DNA of 64,000 bases from the NCBI RefSeq assembly GCF_024868665.1, contig NC_079891.1:12416229-12480228 (forward strand). The letters are read 5' to 3'. The translations under genes were made by a program, and so were the position numbers. A model generated the notes under the pieces. That model did no database searches. It saw only the letters and a list, made by a program, of their open reading frames with translations, and was not told the origin of the DNA. Numbering within the stretch: position 1 is the stretch's first letter; the number at the start of each line of letters is the position of its first letter. Below, piece after piece: positions 1 through 10,813 of the stretch. Origin of the DNA: Triplophysa rosa. Taxonomy: Eukaryota; Chordata; Actinopteri; Cypriniformes; Nemacheilidae.

Positions 1-1186
1 AATGTTGTCATTTTCAAAACCCAAATGTGTATTTAATAGGGTTGTCAATCTGTTACATTTTTTTGCTTAATTTATTAGCATGGTGTGCTGGTTTAGTCAG
101 ATTTATAGCATTTGTATTGTATCATTATCAGGCATTATATCATTGTGGCAAATACTGCATGAAACATTACAAAAAAATAATATTTTATGTATTACTCTTC
201 ACATCCAAATGCTTGATGTGGTTCACTAACAATGAACACGTCCAAATGATTTTCAAATGTGCAAAATATACCTGAGGAAAATATATTTGTACCATGTACA
301 GGAGCAGTAAAGAAACGCCAACGCTATTCTCAGGGTGTAACTCTCATTACTCTCCCTCTCTCTTTACTCTCTAAATGTAAAGGAGCCTCTGAAACCTAGA
401 ATTTTGTATCTGTGGATTTGGTAAATCATATCACACATTAGAAAGAACACAGAAAACTGCTCTTAAAATGCCCTGTCTGTTTAGCTAGAAGCAGTCAGAG
501 CTTTTACAAAATAATAGTCGCAGAAGGGAACGTCTGCAAAACCAAACGACCATTGCATACAAAATTGTAGTCCTGCCACCCCACCCAACCCCAAAACAAA
601 TCCCCATGTGTAATTCTTATTCACTGCTATAGACTCTTCTGGTGTTTTTCTCCACCTGAATTGTCCTGATAATAGCTGTAATCTGTATCCAAAAAGCAGA
701 GGGCATTTCCCTCTCCAGCAACCGTGGCTGACTTTCGTCTGGAATCTCTAATTGAGCGGCATCAGTGAATCCAACACTGTGATGTCAGATTGTAGGTGGG
801 AGATGTTTCGAAAACTGATGACTTTACAGTGTCAGTTTATACAGGCTTAAAGGCTATTTGTCAGAGTAAAGCAACCAGACTGTCTTCGTAAAAACATAAT
901 TGTTATTATTAATAATATGTTTTTATTAATGTGATATTTTGCAAATATTTATTTAAAATCTTTGTTTATTGTCATATTGCTGTTGCCCCCATTCTTTGAA
1001 ACTATTAAGCTACTCGAGCCTTTTTGTGATTTTAAATTAATTCTACAATAGTATAGGGCATTTTATGCCCTTAAACACCCCTTACCCATGGTTAACTGAA
1101 TATTGCACAAGTAAGAGGAATTTGACATTTTGTAATGTGGAAAATTCTTTTTTGTTTTGTTTTAAGTCTAAACATACTGGTTTTGT
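1..1186. other. Intergenic sequence, nothing recognised
   Basis: AT-rich sequence with no ORF of recognisable coding character, no clear inverted or direct repeats and no RNA gene that I can see. Confidence 0.5.
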
Positions 1187-1545
1187 GTGTGTGTGATTTA
1201 TAGTGTGTGTGTGTGTGTGTGCGCGTTCATGTTTGTATATCCCGGTGGGGACCTAAACCTGAATACACACCAACACATGGGGACTCGTGTCACCGTGGGG
1301 ACCAAAATTGAGGTCCCCAGGGGCAAAAAAGTTAATAAATTTTACAGAACAATATTTTTTACAAATCTAAAAATGCAAAAAGTGTTCTATGATCTTTAGG
1401 TTTAGGGATAGGGTTAGGGATAGGGGATAGAATATACAGTTTGTACAGTATAAAAACATTACGCCTATGGACTGTCCCCACGGGGATAGTCAACCAAAGC
1501 CTTGCGTGTGCGTGTGTGTGTGTGTATGCTTGTGATTTTTTTTCT
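1187..1545. repeat. TG-microsatellite-flanked dispersed repeat with GGGGAC motifs
   Basis: A (TG)n tract near 1201-1222 and a second near 1503-1526 bracket a roughly 280-bp unit. The unit contains repeated GTGGGGAC/GTCCCCAC-type motifs in both orientations (1243-1320, 1474-1488) and a TTAGGGATAGGG-like stretch near 1400-1430. I recognise this as a dispersed teleost repeat type, but I cannot assign it to a transposon class; I see no clear target duplication. Confidence 0.5.
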
Positions 1546-1559
1546 TATGTGGTCTGCCA

Positions 1560-4500
1560 TCACTTAATGCTTCAGCAGCACCACTTTTGATTAGTTGAGG
1601 GTTTATGTGCTAGAATGCAAATTCATAATGTAGGGCACAAATCTTAATCTTTGCATTACTCATTTCCCCCTTTTCATAGACATGTATTCTCGATTTAAAC
1701 CATCATGGGCAAATATTGAGTTCTGATTTTATCGTGCAGCTGTACAGTACATCAACCAACACCGTATGCACCGTATGCTACTGACCAACACCAACACCGT
1801 ATGCTACTGTATGCAAGGACATATTGTAAATGTAGGGTTTTCATTTAAAAAATCTTTATTTTTTTCCTTCTCTACTTTATCACATGCAAGTTATATACAA
1901 ATAGAAGATTTTATCACAGAGGCATGTGCTGTTAAATTGACGGTCCCTGACAATTCGTCCATCAAGCTTTGGTCAAATACCACACACATACACACACATT
2001 TTCCAAAATGCGAGGTGCTTCCTCCAAACCTTCCTCCTTTGCTTCTTGCTGCACATATTCAAAGAAATTGTTGTGTTTTAAAAGGAAGCCCAGGTACATT
2101 ATTGTCCACTTATTCAATTCTAATACAGATTGCGTCCACCGTGGCGGTCTTCCAATCTGCAAATCCGCACCCTGGGTCTTTGTGGCACTCTCATTTGCAT
2201 AGAAACTGCTGTTCGCTTGGCTCTCCTAATGGGACATTACTGCGGCAACAGCATGTTGTAAGCAAGGGAATAATTAATGACGACCCGATGACACGGGTAC
2301 TTGCGGCAGACGCAGACAGCCATACTCGGGTGGTATTCTTTGGATAGCATTATCCAACATTGAGAAGAAATGCAAGGCACCTTCATTTGTATAGCTGAAT
2401 GAGGAACAAAAGGATACAGAATAAAAGAGACGACATAAATGTGTGTAAATGGATGGATGGCTGTTGGCACAATCAAGCGTGCAGACACAGAGCTTTCTTA
2501 TATTCTGAACCGATGCTGAAAGTCAAGACTAGAAAAGAAGGATCTGAATACTCTAACATACTTGAATAGCAGGGTTTTGTATTGCAGCTAGTGCAACATA
2601 CATCGTCGCTGTGTTTTGATGGGAGGGTGCTTGAATACGCTCCCAGTTGAAAGTTGAAATCTTCAATATTTAATACAGTGGGAGAGAAAGATGGTGCGTG
2701 CGTGTGCGGGCAAGGGCGCGGCTGCAATGATTATTTGTGACAGAAGACTGTGTGTGTGGGATCAGTCAGCTGAATGTAGGGCAATGTCAGAAAACCTTTC
2801 TTCCTTCTGTGGGTGCTGCTGAGAAGAAGAGGGTGGGGGTTTGTACAGCCCCTCACTTGAGCAATAAGAAATACCCGGTGTCAGTGCACTTTCCTCTTTC
2901 AGTTTCATCTTTGGTTGTTATTTATGAAAACGATATGTGCCATGATAAAACATGAGATCTCTTCCATTACTACAATAGAAGACTTTTTTTAAAACATCAA
3001 TCAAAAGTATCCATTAAAAACCAAGTCAATTAAAAAAATGTAAAGGCAGAGAAAACATATTTTAAAATAAAGTACCATAGTTGAATCCATACTGTGTCAT
3101 TTCCCCCCATTCACCAGTCTAATCCCGAAATGGTCATACTTGCTGAAAATCATTTCAAATTTTGTCTTCATCCTCCGACTCTGATAAAACAGTCCCTGAT
3201 TTGTTACAATTTAGAAGATGTTATCAATACTTTTTTTTACATACACCAAAAATGCAAAGTATTCACTACTGCAAGTTCATTTTCAATTTTACTAATTTAC
3301 TTTAGTTTGATTCAATGAATGCCAACAAACACTTTCATTCTTAATTAGAACCCTAAATTATTACTATTTTTTATAGTCATATTTTTTGTCATGTTAGTTA
3401 AGTCCTCGACTATTGTTGGCTCTGGACTTCTTGGCCAAGAGTGGCCCTCCATCTGTTCTGTCCATCCGCGTTTGTGTTCCAGCCCAATCACGCTTGTGTT
3501 TTGCGGAGGTCCCCCTCTGTTTGTTCACATTTCAGCACCTGTTTAGACACGGCCCACCAGGATAAGGCTCTATACGCCAGATTGCCAGCTCACCCCTGGT
3601 CAGATCTGGACTGCCACTAGCACCCCTTCATAGAATAAAGTGTATAATGTACCCCTGTACCCATACAGATGCTACACTGCAAACTCAAGCCAAATCTATT
3701 ATTCACAGTTATTACTATTCATTTTTACTGTGGTTGTATTTTAGATTTAACAATACAATATGAACTCTATTATATCTACTATATCTAATTTATTGAAACT
3801 AATTATAGGTTAGCTCTAGTAGTACTTTTTTTAATCTATAGAAGGCAGTCGACACACAGTTTTACTCAGTAAGACAGACAAGGAAAGAGTTGGTTTGTAA
3901 AAGGGAGATTTATCTGTAATTCAAAGGGGGCAGGGACAAGGCACGCAAATCCTAAGGGCCCCCAATACATACAATCTTATAGAGCAGCCCCTGGGAACGA
4001 AGGCTACTGGGGTTCAAGGTCAATGTTAGAATAGGGAGGCCTGCAGGTCTGTTTAGCCCCAGACTTACTTCTCACACACATATGCAAACACACACACTGC
4101 ACTTTTGCACACCCACTACCAACACGTTACCAGCACCCCCTACCAGGGTCTGTTTGTGTGTGGCACACAACAAAGTATAAGTTGTGTGCATCTGTTGTTA
4201 GTCTGAGGGGGCTCTCTCTCGTGTACATACTCCCCCAGCCCATCAGGACCACTATGGACTTAACAGCTATACATATACATAGAGAATAAATATCCCACTG
4301 CTTTGTTAGTCCGTCTGAACAAGCTTCGAGCTAGCTGGCCAGCTAGTGGTGGGAAATGATCTAAGACCTAGTGAAAAGAAAGAGTCTCGCTAAGGCTGAG
4401 GAGAGACTCTGTGATTAGCTCCTTTGTTGGAGGTCTTTTGAGCTTCATTGGCTCCAAAGAAAAAACATCTAATGAATCCATCCATGCTTGGCCGAAACTT

Positions 4501-4849
4501 TGTATGGACGACAAACTAAGTTATGGTGGTCTCCCCGTGCACCACCTCACAGCATAATGATACAGAACGTTTGCACATATGGTCCCCTGATTTCAAGACC
4601 CCACGTAAGCACTTTCTCATATGCCTGGTTATCTGTCCACTCTGAAGCAAGGGGAATAAAATAACTGGATCTGGGGGGTTGAAATGTGTTAAAAAGAAAT
4701 TGCATCTTACTGTAAAACATCTAACCAAATACCAACTAAACTAAAATGGACTACTTGGTTTCCTTAATGTTTTATGTGTTTTCTTCAGTGTCCATGCAAA
4801 TTCATCATTATTTATTAAAATGCCATGGTATTTTTATGCTCATGGCACT
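1560..4849. other. Intergenic sequence, no supported gene
   Basis: No convincing coding region. 3890-4250 is unusually GC- and CA-rich for the surroundings and may be old repeat material, but I could not place it. The open frames here have no domain character. Confidence 0.45.
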
Positions 4850-4854
4850 GTTTG

Positions 4855-5441
4855 TGTCACGAGCTGTGGCAGGAAGAACCCAACCGCAGGCAGGCAGTGA
4901 AGGGGTTAACAGAAAATATATTTATTAAACAAATAGACAAAACAAAAACCCACAATGGGGAAAACAGAACTAATAATTATATATATATAACAAAAGACTT
5001 CCCACGAGGGGGCAAAATGAAAACAAGGACAATAAACTAAACTAAAGAACACGACAAAACGTCTTAAATCAAAACACAACAGGGTAGACCACAAGACTCA
5101 CGGAACAAGGACAAGGCTGAGAACAGGAACACTGGACAAGGCACATAAACCGTACACAACGTAACATAGCGTAATACACGAGCACAGGACAAAGAAACAA
5201 GAGGGTATATATAGGGAAGACAAACGAGGGATAACGACATGGGGCAGGTGTGGGACATTAAACACTCAGGGAAAGATAACGAGGAAACGAGATGGCGGGA
5301 ACAGAGACGAGACACTGGAGAGAACGTATATTATTGTCAAAAGGACAATAATATGTTTCTCTCCACACATAACCAAAGGCTTTGCCATGACTCTGCTACA
5401 GGACCAAGAAAAACATGACTAAATGAAGCAGAGCCATGACA
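4855..5441 (-). repeat. 3' LTR of family A element
   Basis: 587 bp. On the minus strand it carries a TATATATA box (5206-5213) and, 30 nt downstream, the putative transcript start at 5183. The first 11 nt of that transcript (5183 to 5173) pair perfectly with the primer site at 6762-6772. An AATAAA polyadenylation signal lies near 4920-4926 before the U5-like end. Confidence 0.88.
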
Positions 5442-5457
5442 GAAGCCCCCCCTTTAA

Positions 5458-5477
5458 TGAGCACCTCCAGGTGCTCA
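5458..5477 (-). promoter_or_regulatory. Stem-loop beside the polypurine tract of family A
   Basis: TGAGCACCT and AGGTGCTCA form a 9-bp perfect stem with a two-base loop. In element sense it lies immediately upstream of the purine tract (5445-5457) that abuts the 3' LTR. Family D has the same structure with a compensatory pair change. Function unknown. Confidence 0.6.
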
Positions 5478-5784
5478 CCAAGGGGTAGACGGACGAGACA
5501 AGACCGACTGAGACAGTGACAAAAACCAGACAAACATTGTGAACAAGACAAGGGGCAGACAAGACAACAAGACTAAGGATTGGGGTGGGACTAACAAAAA
5601 TAACAAACATGGGAGGGGGGGTGGGGCAAAACAAGAGTTCATGGGGCAGTACCAAAAGGATTGGGGGAAAGTCCCAGTCCCCGGCTGCGCTCGAGGGCGC
5701 GGAGTCCTGGGGGACTTAGGGGAAGTCCTGGGGGGACAGTCTTTGGCCCTGGGAGTCTCCCGATGGGGACCGGCTGGAAGGCGG

Positions 5785-6205
5785 CTGACAGCGGCTAAGG
5801 CCGGCTGGACAGGGCTTGACGCCGGCTGGAAGCCGGCTGGACAGGGCTTGACCGGCTGGAAGGCCGGCTGGACAGGGCTTGACGCCGGCTGGAAGGCCGG
5901 CTGGATGACCGGCTGGATCGCCGGCTGGCACCGGACTGGACGCCGGCTGGATCACCGGACTGGACGCCGGCTGGATCACCGGACTGGACGCCGGCTGGAC
6001 ACCGGACTGGACGCCGGCTGGATCACCGGACTGGACCCGGACTGGATCCGGCTGACACCGGACTGGACCAGGGCTGGACACGACTGGACACCGGACTGGA
6101 CGCCGGCTGCACCGGACTGGACGTCGGCTGACACCGGACTGGACGCCGGCTGCACCGGACTGGACGCCGGCTGCACCGGACTGGACGCCGGCTGGATCAC
6201 CGGCG
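5785..6205 (-). repeat. GC-rich minisatellite inside family A (CCGGCTGGA/CCGGACTGGA units)
   Basis: Imperfect tandem units of about 24 bp and multiples, built from CCGGCTGGA and CCGGACTGGA. Because the unit length is a multiple of three, frames on both strands stay open, giving long low-complexity ORFs. In element sense one frame reads as a PASSPVQ-type repeat. The same minisatellite type occurs in family D at 31540-31900. The plus-strand 329-residue ORF across 5539-6528 is a shadow of it. Confidence 0.8.
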
Positions 6206-6378
6206 TGGATGCCGCTGCGCCTCTCCCTCCTTCTCCGCACCACCGGATCCATAGCCGACCTTGGCAAATCCGTGGGGACCGGAGGGAGTTCCGCAGCGGA
6301 GGAGTCCGCCGACGTCATCCCGGATCCCCCCCTCCCCGCCCGCTACGGCGCCGCCAGAGTGAACGGGGACCGTGGAGC

Positions 6379-6735
6379 TCAAGCCGGAGGGTACTGAGTC
6401 CCCCCGGGTGCGGCAGCCAGGTCGAGGCCCTCCGGCGTGATCGACCGCGAGGTGGAAGTCCCACGTGGAACCCCACCCCCGGGATCGTCCCGGTTGGCCA
6501 CGAACCTGACCATTGCCGCGAACCCTAGGGGACCCAGCAGCCTCTTCTCAGACGGGGTGAGGCGCTGAGTGAGGCAGCAGTTGAAGATCGTCTTCAACTC
6601 TGCCTCGTTGAACTCAGCCCTCTCAGCCACCGCCGAGAATGCCCCGGCGAACTCCCGATTCCCGTAGTTCCCCTGGCGGAAACCTAACAGCAAGCGAGCT
6701 TGAGCGGACCGTGAGGACGACGCCGTGCCGTCCAT
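6379..6735 (-). CDS. Gag-like ORF of non-autonomous LTR element A
   Basis: A 118-codon ORF starting 38 bases inside the right (5') LTR, where gag is expected. The N-terminal half is rich in A, E, F, N and R and contains FNCCLTQRL and LLGPLGFAAMVRFVANRDD. I associate these with gag-type ORFs at the start of many fish LTR elements, but I have not verified this by search. It ends in a stop before the minisatellite, so it is much shorter than a complete gypsy Gag and has no CCHC zinc knuckle. It may be a truncated Gag retained for packaging or simply decaying. The start is the first ATG after the primer site. No host function is suggested. Confidence 0.6.
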   Translation of the reverse strand: MDGTASSSRSAQARLLLGFRQGNYGNREFAGAFSAVAERAEFNEAELKTIFNCCLTQRLTPSEKRLLGPLGFAAMVRFVANRDDPGGGVPRGTSTSRSITPEGLDLAAAPGGTQYPPA

Positions 6736-6761
6736 CTTACTGCCCGCTGGGTTCTGAATTG

Positions 6762-6772
6762 GCTCGTGTATT
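6762..6772 (-). promoter_or_regulatory. Self-complementary primer-binding site of family A
   Basis: The element-sense sequence AATACACGAGC starts one base inside the 5' LTR end. It is the exact reverse complement of the 11 nt at the predicted transcript start in the left LTR (5173-5183). The right LTR copy (7092-7102) has one mismatch. No standard tRNA 3'-end complement (TGG start) is present, which points to self-priming as in Tf1. Confidence 0.75.
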
Positions 6773-6773
6773 C

Positions 6774-7360
6774 TGTCACGAGCTGTGGCAGGAAGAACCC
6801 AAGCGCAGGCAGGCAGTGAAGGGGTTAACAGAAAATATATTTATTAAACAAATAGACAAAACAAAAACCCACAATGGGGAAAACAGAACTAATAATTATA
6901 TATATATAACAAAAGACTTCCCACGAGGGGGCAAAATGAAAACAAGGACAATAAACTAAACTAAAGAACACGACAAAACGTCTTAAATCAAAACACAACA
7001 GGGTAGACCACAAGACTCACGGAACAAGGACAAGGCTGAGAACAGGAACACTGGACAAGGCACATAAACCGTACACAACGTAACATAGCGTAATACACTA
7101 GCACAGGACAAAGAAACAAGAGGGTATATATAGGGAAGACAAACGAGGGATAACGACATGGGGCAGGTGTGGGACATTAAACACTCAGGGAAAGATAACG
7201 AGGAAACGAGATGGCGGGAACAGAGACGAGACACTGGAGAGAACGTATATTATTGTCAAAAGGACAATAATATGTTTCTCTCCACACATAACCAAAGGCT
7301 TTGCCATGACTCTGCTACAGGACCAAGAAAAACATGACTAAATGAAGCAGAGCCATGACA
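6774..7360 (-). repeat. 5' LTR of family A element
   Basis: 587 bp, differing from the left LTR at two positions: one near 6803, and one at 7099 inside the 11-nt self-priming segment. Same TATA box and AATAAA layout as the left copy. Confidence 0.88.
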
Positions 7361-7724
7361 GTTTGTGTGTTTCCTCTTTTGACATACAGCTAAACATCTG
7401 TTAGTAGATTTGATAACATTAATGTACCATGCAACCACCGCAGTACTTCTTTGTCTGCATCTTCAGATAAACATTGCACTATAAGCTGTCTTGTTAGATA
7501 GATCATTAATATCTAATATTTTAATATAATGGATGTTAAAATAAATTATATACCATTTGCAATAATCCCTCAGGTCCAAACATTTACCTGAAGTCTTATG
7601 TCCGTCTCATGTCCAGCTGTGTGGGGAGATACTTGAGAGCTATCCTTTTATAAAGACGTCATCACTGTAATACATGAGGAATGGGGAACGTCCCAGCAAT
7701 GTTTTCCCTGTCCTGCCACACAGG

Positions 7725-10700
7725 CAGAGGCGGATTAAGACTTTGTGGTGCCCCTGGGCAACAGCCCTATTGGTGCCCCCCCATCCCCCCCCCCCCGACC
7801 TACCTACTCACAATTGATCACGCAAGAATCCAATTTCTTATTAATTTAATTTAAGATTTTGTAAGAATTAAACATTCTTAGCAATTTGTACATTTTACAG
7901 TAATGAACTGTCAAAAATAACATGACATTTTTGTAGAGCATAAAAAAAGTATTTTACAAGTATCTATCAAGTATTTTAAACAACATCTGCAGTTAATGGG
8001 CACCTGCTGACTATAATCACATTGCTTGTACTGAAAAAAAACCCACTAACAAAAACAATGAGCAATCATATTACACAGAAATTCTCAAACAATTTACAAT
8101 GGTCTTTTTCTGGATTTTGACGAAGCAAACTGGCATATGATGTCTTCAAAATCTATGTCCATAACCAGTTCATATTCGATCGCAAGCAGGGAAATTGCAG
8201 AAAGCCGTTTCTGTGTCATTCTTGCCCTAAGTTCATTTTTCACTCGCTTTAGAGTAGAAAAAGACCTCTCTCCTTCACAGTTAGATACAGGCAAGGTTAA
8301 AAATAGCCTAAGTGCAACAAAAACATTAGGAAATGTTGACTTAAGTCCATTACAATCAATAATTTGGAGCAGCTCTGCAGGTGAGGTCTTGTTTTTGCTA
8401 AAATGTCTGAACTGAATGAGTTCATCAGCCAAAGTTTTATCTAGGTCTTCTGGATAAGTGGAGGACAGTTTATTAGCCCTTATGCGCAATTCACTTTCTG
8501 TACAGTCCTTGTAAAAGAGAACACCAAAAAGATCATAGACCTCTTTGTATGCATCGATACGTTTGGACAGGCATGATGTGAGTCTGTCCAAAATTACATA
8601 ATATGCCTCAACCTTAAATCTCTGACTTCCATCAGTAATTGTTACTTTGTCTTTATCAGAGGACTCATCCGCGAACCGCTTTCTCTTACGTTTGCGGCAA
8701 ACGTCATATTTATACGTATGAGTAACACTGAAAGCACGAGCAGATTCTTCTACCTCAGCAAACTGCTCTCGTAGTGTGCCAACATAAAAGTGTAGGGATT
8801 GCAATAGTTCAATAGCAGTTGCCAAGTCCATGTCGCTTTTTTGAAGATGAACACTTGTTGCCTTAAATCTGCTGAGCAGGGTGTTCCACAATGTAGTCAT
8901 AATCGCTGTTTCTAGTTTATTCAGTTTACCAACGAGTGCGGCTGCATCACGTCTAGTCTCTGCTTTCTCCTCGCAATCTTCAGCCATTTTTGCAAGCTCT
9001 TCTCTAATTTCATTGTAATTTTCATAGAGCGCTTTGGTGGAGTCGGCCCTAGAGCTCCATCTTGTAGTACACAGAGGTTTAAAAGTCAAACTAATGTTAA
9101 TATCACTGTTATGAAATATCCGATTCCAACGATAAGTGGATGCGCTACAAAAGCTATAAAGGGATTGTAAAAGATTGAAAAAGGATGTGACCTCATCACA
9201 GCAGTCATCTATGCTGTTCACACCAACGAGATTCAAAGAATGAGCGGACATATTACTCGCATTATCATAGCTTTGTCCACGGCAATTTGATAAGTCCAAC
9301 CCCAAGTCTCGCACCATTTTTAGTACGCACTCTGCAAGGCTTGCACCTGTGTGGCTATGGAGGGGCTCATATCCAAGGAATCTTTCGACTACTCTGCCCT
9401 CAACATTAACAAATCTAAAAATAAAAGTAAGCTGGTCAACATGAGAAAGATCAGGTGTCGAATCCACAATTACAGAAAAATATTTGGCCTGTTGGATTTC
9501 AGCTGCAATGATTTTCTTAGTTTTTTCGCCCATTAATTAGATAAACTCTTCATGAGGACAACTCTTCGCGAGGACAAATAAGAGGGCTTACCTTTACCTT
9601 TTTGCCCATGCTTCTTTAAATGTTCTTGTAAAAAGGGCTCAAACTCAGCAATCAGTTCAAGCAAACCAAGATAATTCCCGTTGTGTGGCGATCCTAGTTT
9701 TTCGTCATGCCCTCGAAATGGAAGCCCCCTCTCTCCCAAAAACTTGACAACAGCTACTACACGCCTCAAGACCTCCTTCCAGTAGTTTTGTTCGGCCTTT
9801 ATCTGCCGGCGAATCGAAGCATCGACTGTAGATAATTGCTTTGCTCTGTTTAATAAAGCAAGCATGTGGTGCCGGTGATCAACACTTTTTTCGTGTTCGG
9901 ATATCCTCTCAGGATGTTTCCAGTCACAGAAGCCTTTAATGAATGCATGATTTTGCGTGGACAAAAGTTTACACCCATAGCAATAAACTAATCCAGTTGA
10001 CGGGGAGTAAAGTAGCCATTCCCGAGGCGCAATTTCATTGTTTTGAAGACGACAATGTAATAATTCATTTGTGAGAGAACGCGTTCTTCCCCCTATTCCA
10101 TAATCTCGCACAGACGCTGGATATTTGGCAGCCCGGTTCTGATACACTGCAGGCCCGCGCTGTATAGCCTCTTCCTTCGCTAGCTCCGTGAGGTATCCCC
10201 ATAAGGCCGGATCATCAGGAACAACGTAGCGATGCTCGGTTTCACCATCCTCCTCAAACTGGGTTGAACTTGAATCTATCCGTTGGTCGACTGTTTGCGG
10301 ATGCTGAGGCTCATCAGGTGTACTGCTGGTTTGCTCAGCGGTGTCACTAACATTGCTTGATTGCTTAGCCGACTCCGAGCATACATTTGATTCATTGTTA
10401 GTGCTGTGAACTGGCTGCTCATTATTCTCGGCGGTGGTATCGGCACCCACGCGACTAAAGAAACTGCATATTTGAGGAATTTTTTGTAACGTGGCTAAAT
10501 GTATTTTTTCTTTGTCTTTTTTTCATTTTCGTTTGGCACGGCCACTTAGCTGCTGCGGCTGCTGCCGCCGGTTCTCCGACATTTTCTCGTCGTCTTTGCC
10601 GGCCGCTTTCGGCTGTCTGCCAATGATTTTCAATGTGTAACTTTTTTGCATGCCATGTCTACGTAGCGCAGATGCGTGACTTACGTCTTAAAGAACAAGT

Positions 10701-10805
10701 GCTTACATAATTAAAAAATATATATATTGCTGCAAGTTGGTGCCCCCTGAAGTCTTTGTGCCCCTGGGCAGTTGCCCAATTGCCCATATGGTTAATCCGC
10801 CTCTG
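7725..10805 (-). mobile_element. hAT transposon, full length with intact ends
   Basis: Starts CAGAGGCGGATTAA and ends TTAATCCGCCTCTG, giving 14-bp terminal inverted repeats. It is flanked by a perfect 8-bp target duplication CACACAGG (7717-7724 and 10806-10813), the hallmark of hAT elements. It is 3081 bp long and carries one transposase gene on the minus strand. A related element with the same ends lies at 16326-20280. Confidence 0.93.
8094..10450 (-). pseudogene. hAT transposase (ZMYM1/TTF-type), broken in the middle
   Basis: Two minus-strand ORFs abut. 10450-9533 (305 aa) has an acidic, Ser/Thr-rich N-terminus and a TTF-type zinc-finger region (about residues 140-200, with YCYGCKLL and later His residues). 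9533-8094 (479 aa) has the catalytic-core motifs of this hAT family (KYFSVIVDSTPDLSHVDQL, CTTRWSSRADSTK). It ends with the hAT dimerisation region (LPVSNCEGERSFSTLKRVKN). Stop and start overlap as TAATG at 9533. This is not a designed two-gene arrangement: a 16-bp tandem duplication at 9545-9576 shifts the frame, and in the original frame a TAA lies just before the second ORF. A single ~785-residue transposase has therefore been split and is probably inactive. The protein would bind the terminal repeats and cut and paste the element in the nucleus. Confidence 0.88.
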
Positions 10806-10813
10806 CACACAGG

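Larger units (their letters stand above)
4855..7360 (-). mobile_element. Non-autonomous LTR retrotransposon, family A (gag-like, no pol)
   Basis: Two 587-bp direct repeats (4855-5441 and 6774-7360) begin TGTCAC and end ATGACA. They are flanked by a 5-bp target duplication GTTTG (4850-4854 and 7361-7365). The G-rich polypurine tract (read on the minus strand) lies beside the left LTR, and a gag-like ATG ORF lies just inside the right LTR, so the element reads right to left. The inner 1.33 kb has no reverse transcriptase, protease or integrase; instead it holds a short gag-like ORF and a long GC-rich minisatellite. The two LTRs differ at only two positions that I can find, so the insertion is recent. 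Mobilisation would need pol supplied in trans, plausibly by a Tf1/sushi-type gypsy element such as the relative of the copy at 33109-37173. Confidence 0.9.

Noticed and set aside
5785..6205. Possible CRISPR-like array (regular short repeats)
   Set aside because: Repeats are contiguous degenerate minisatellite units without unique spacers, inside a vertebrate LTR element.
5539..6528. 329-residue plus-strand ORF and its overlapping minus ORFs
   Set aside because: Open because the tandem unit length is a multiple of three; the sequence is pure minisatellite repetition (GLDAGW-type) on the strand opposite to the element.
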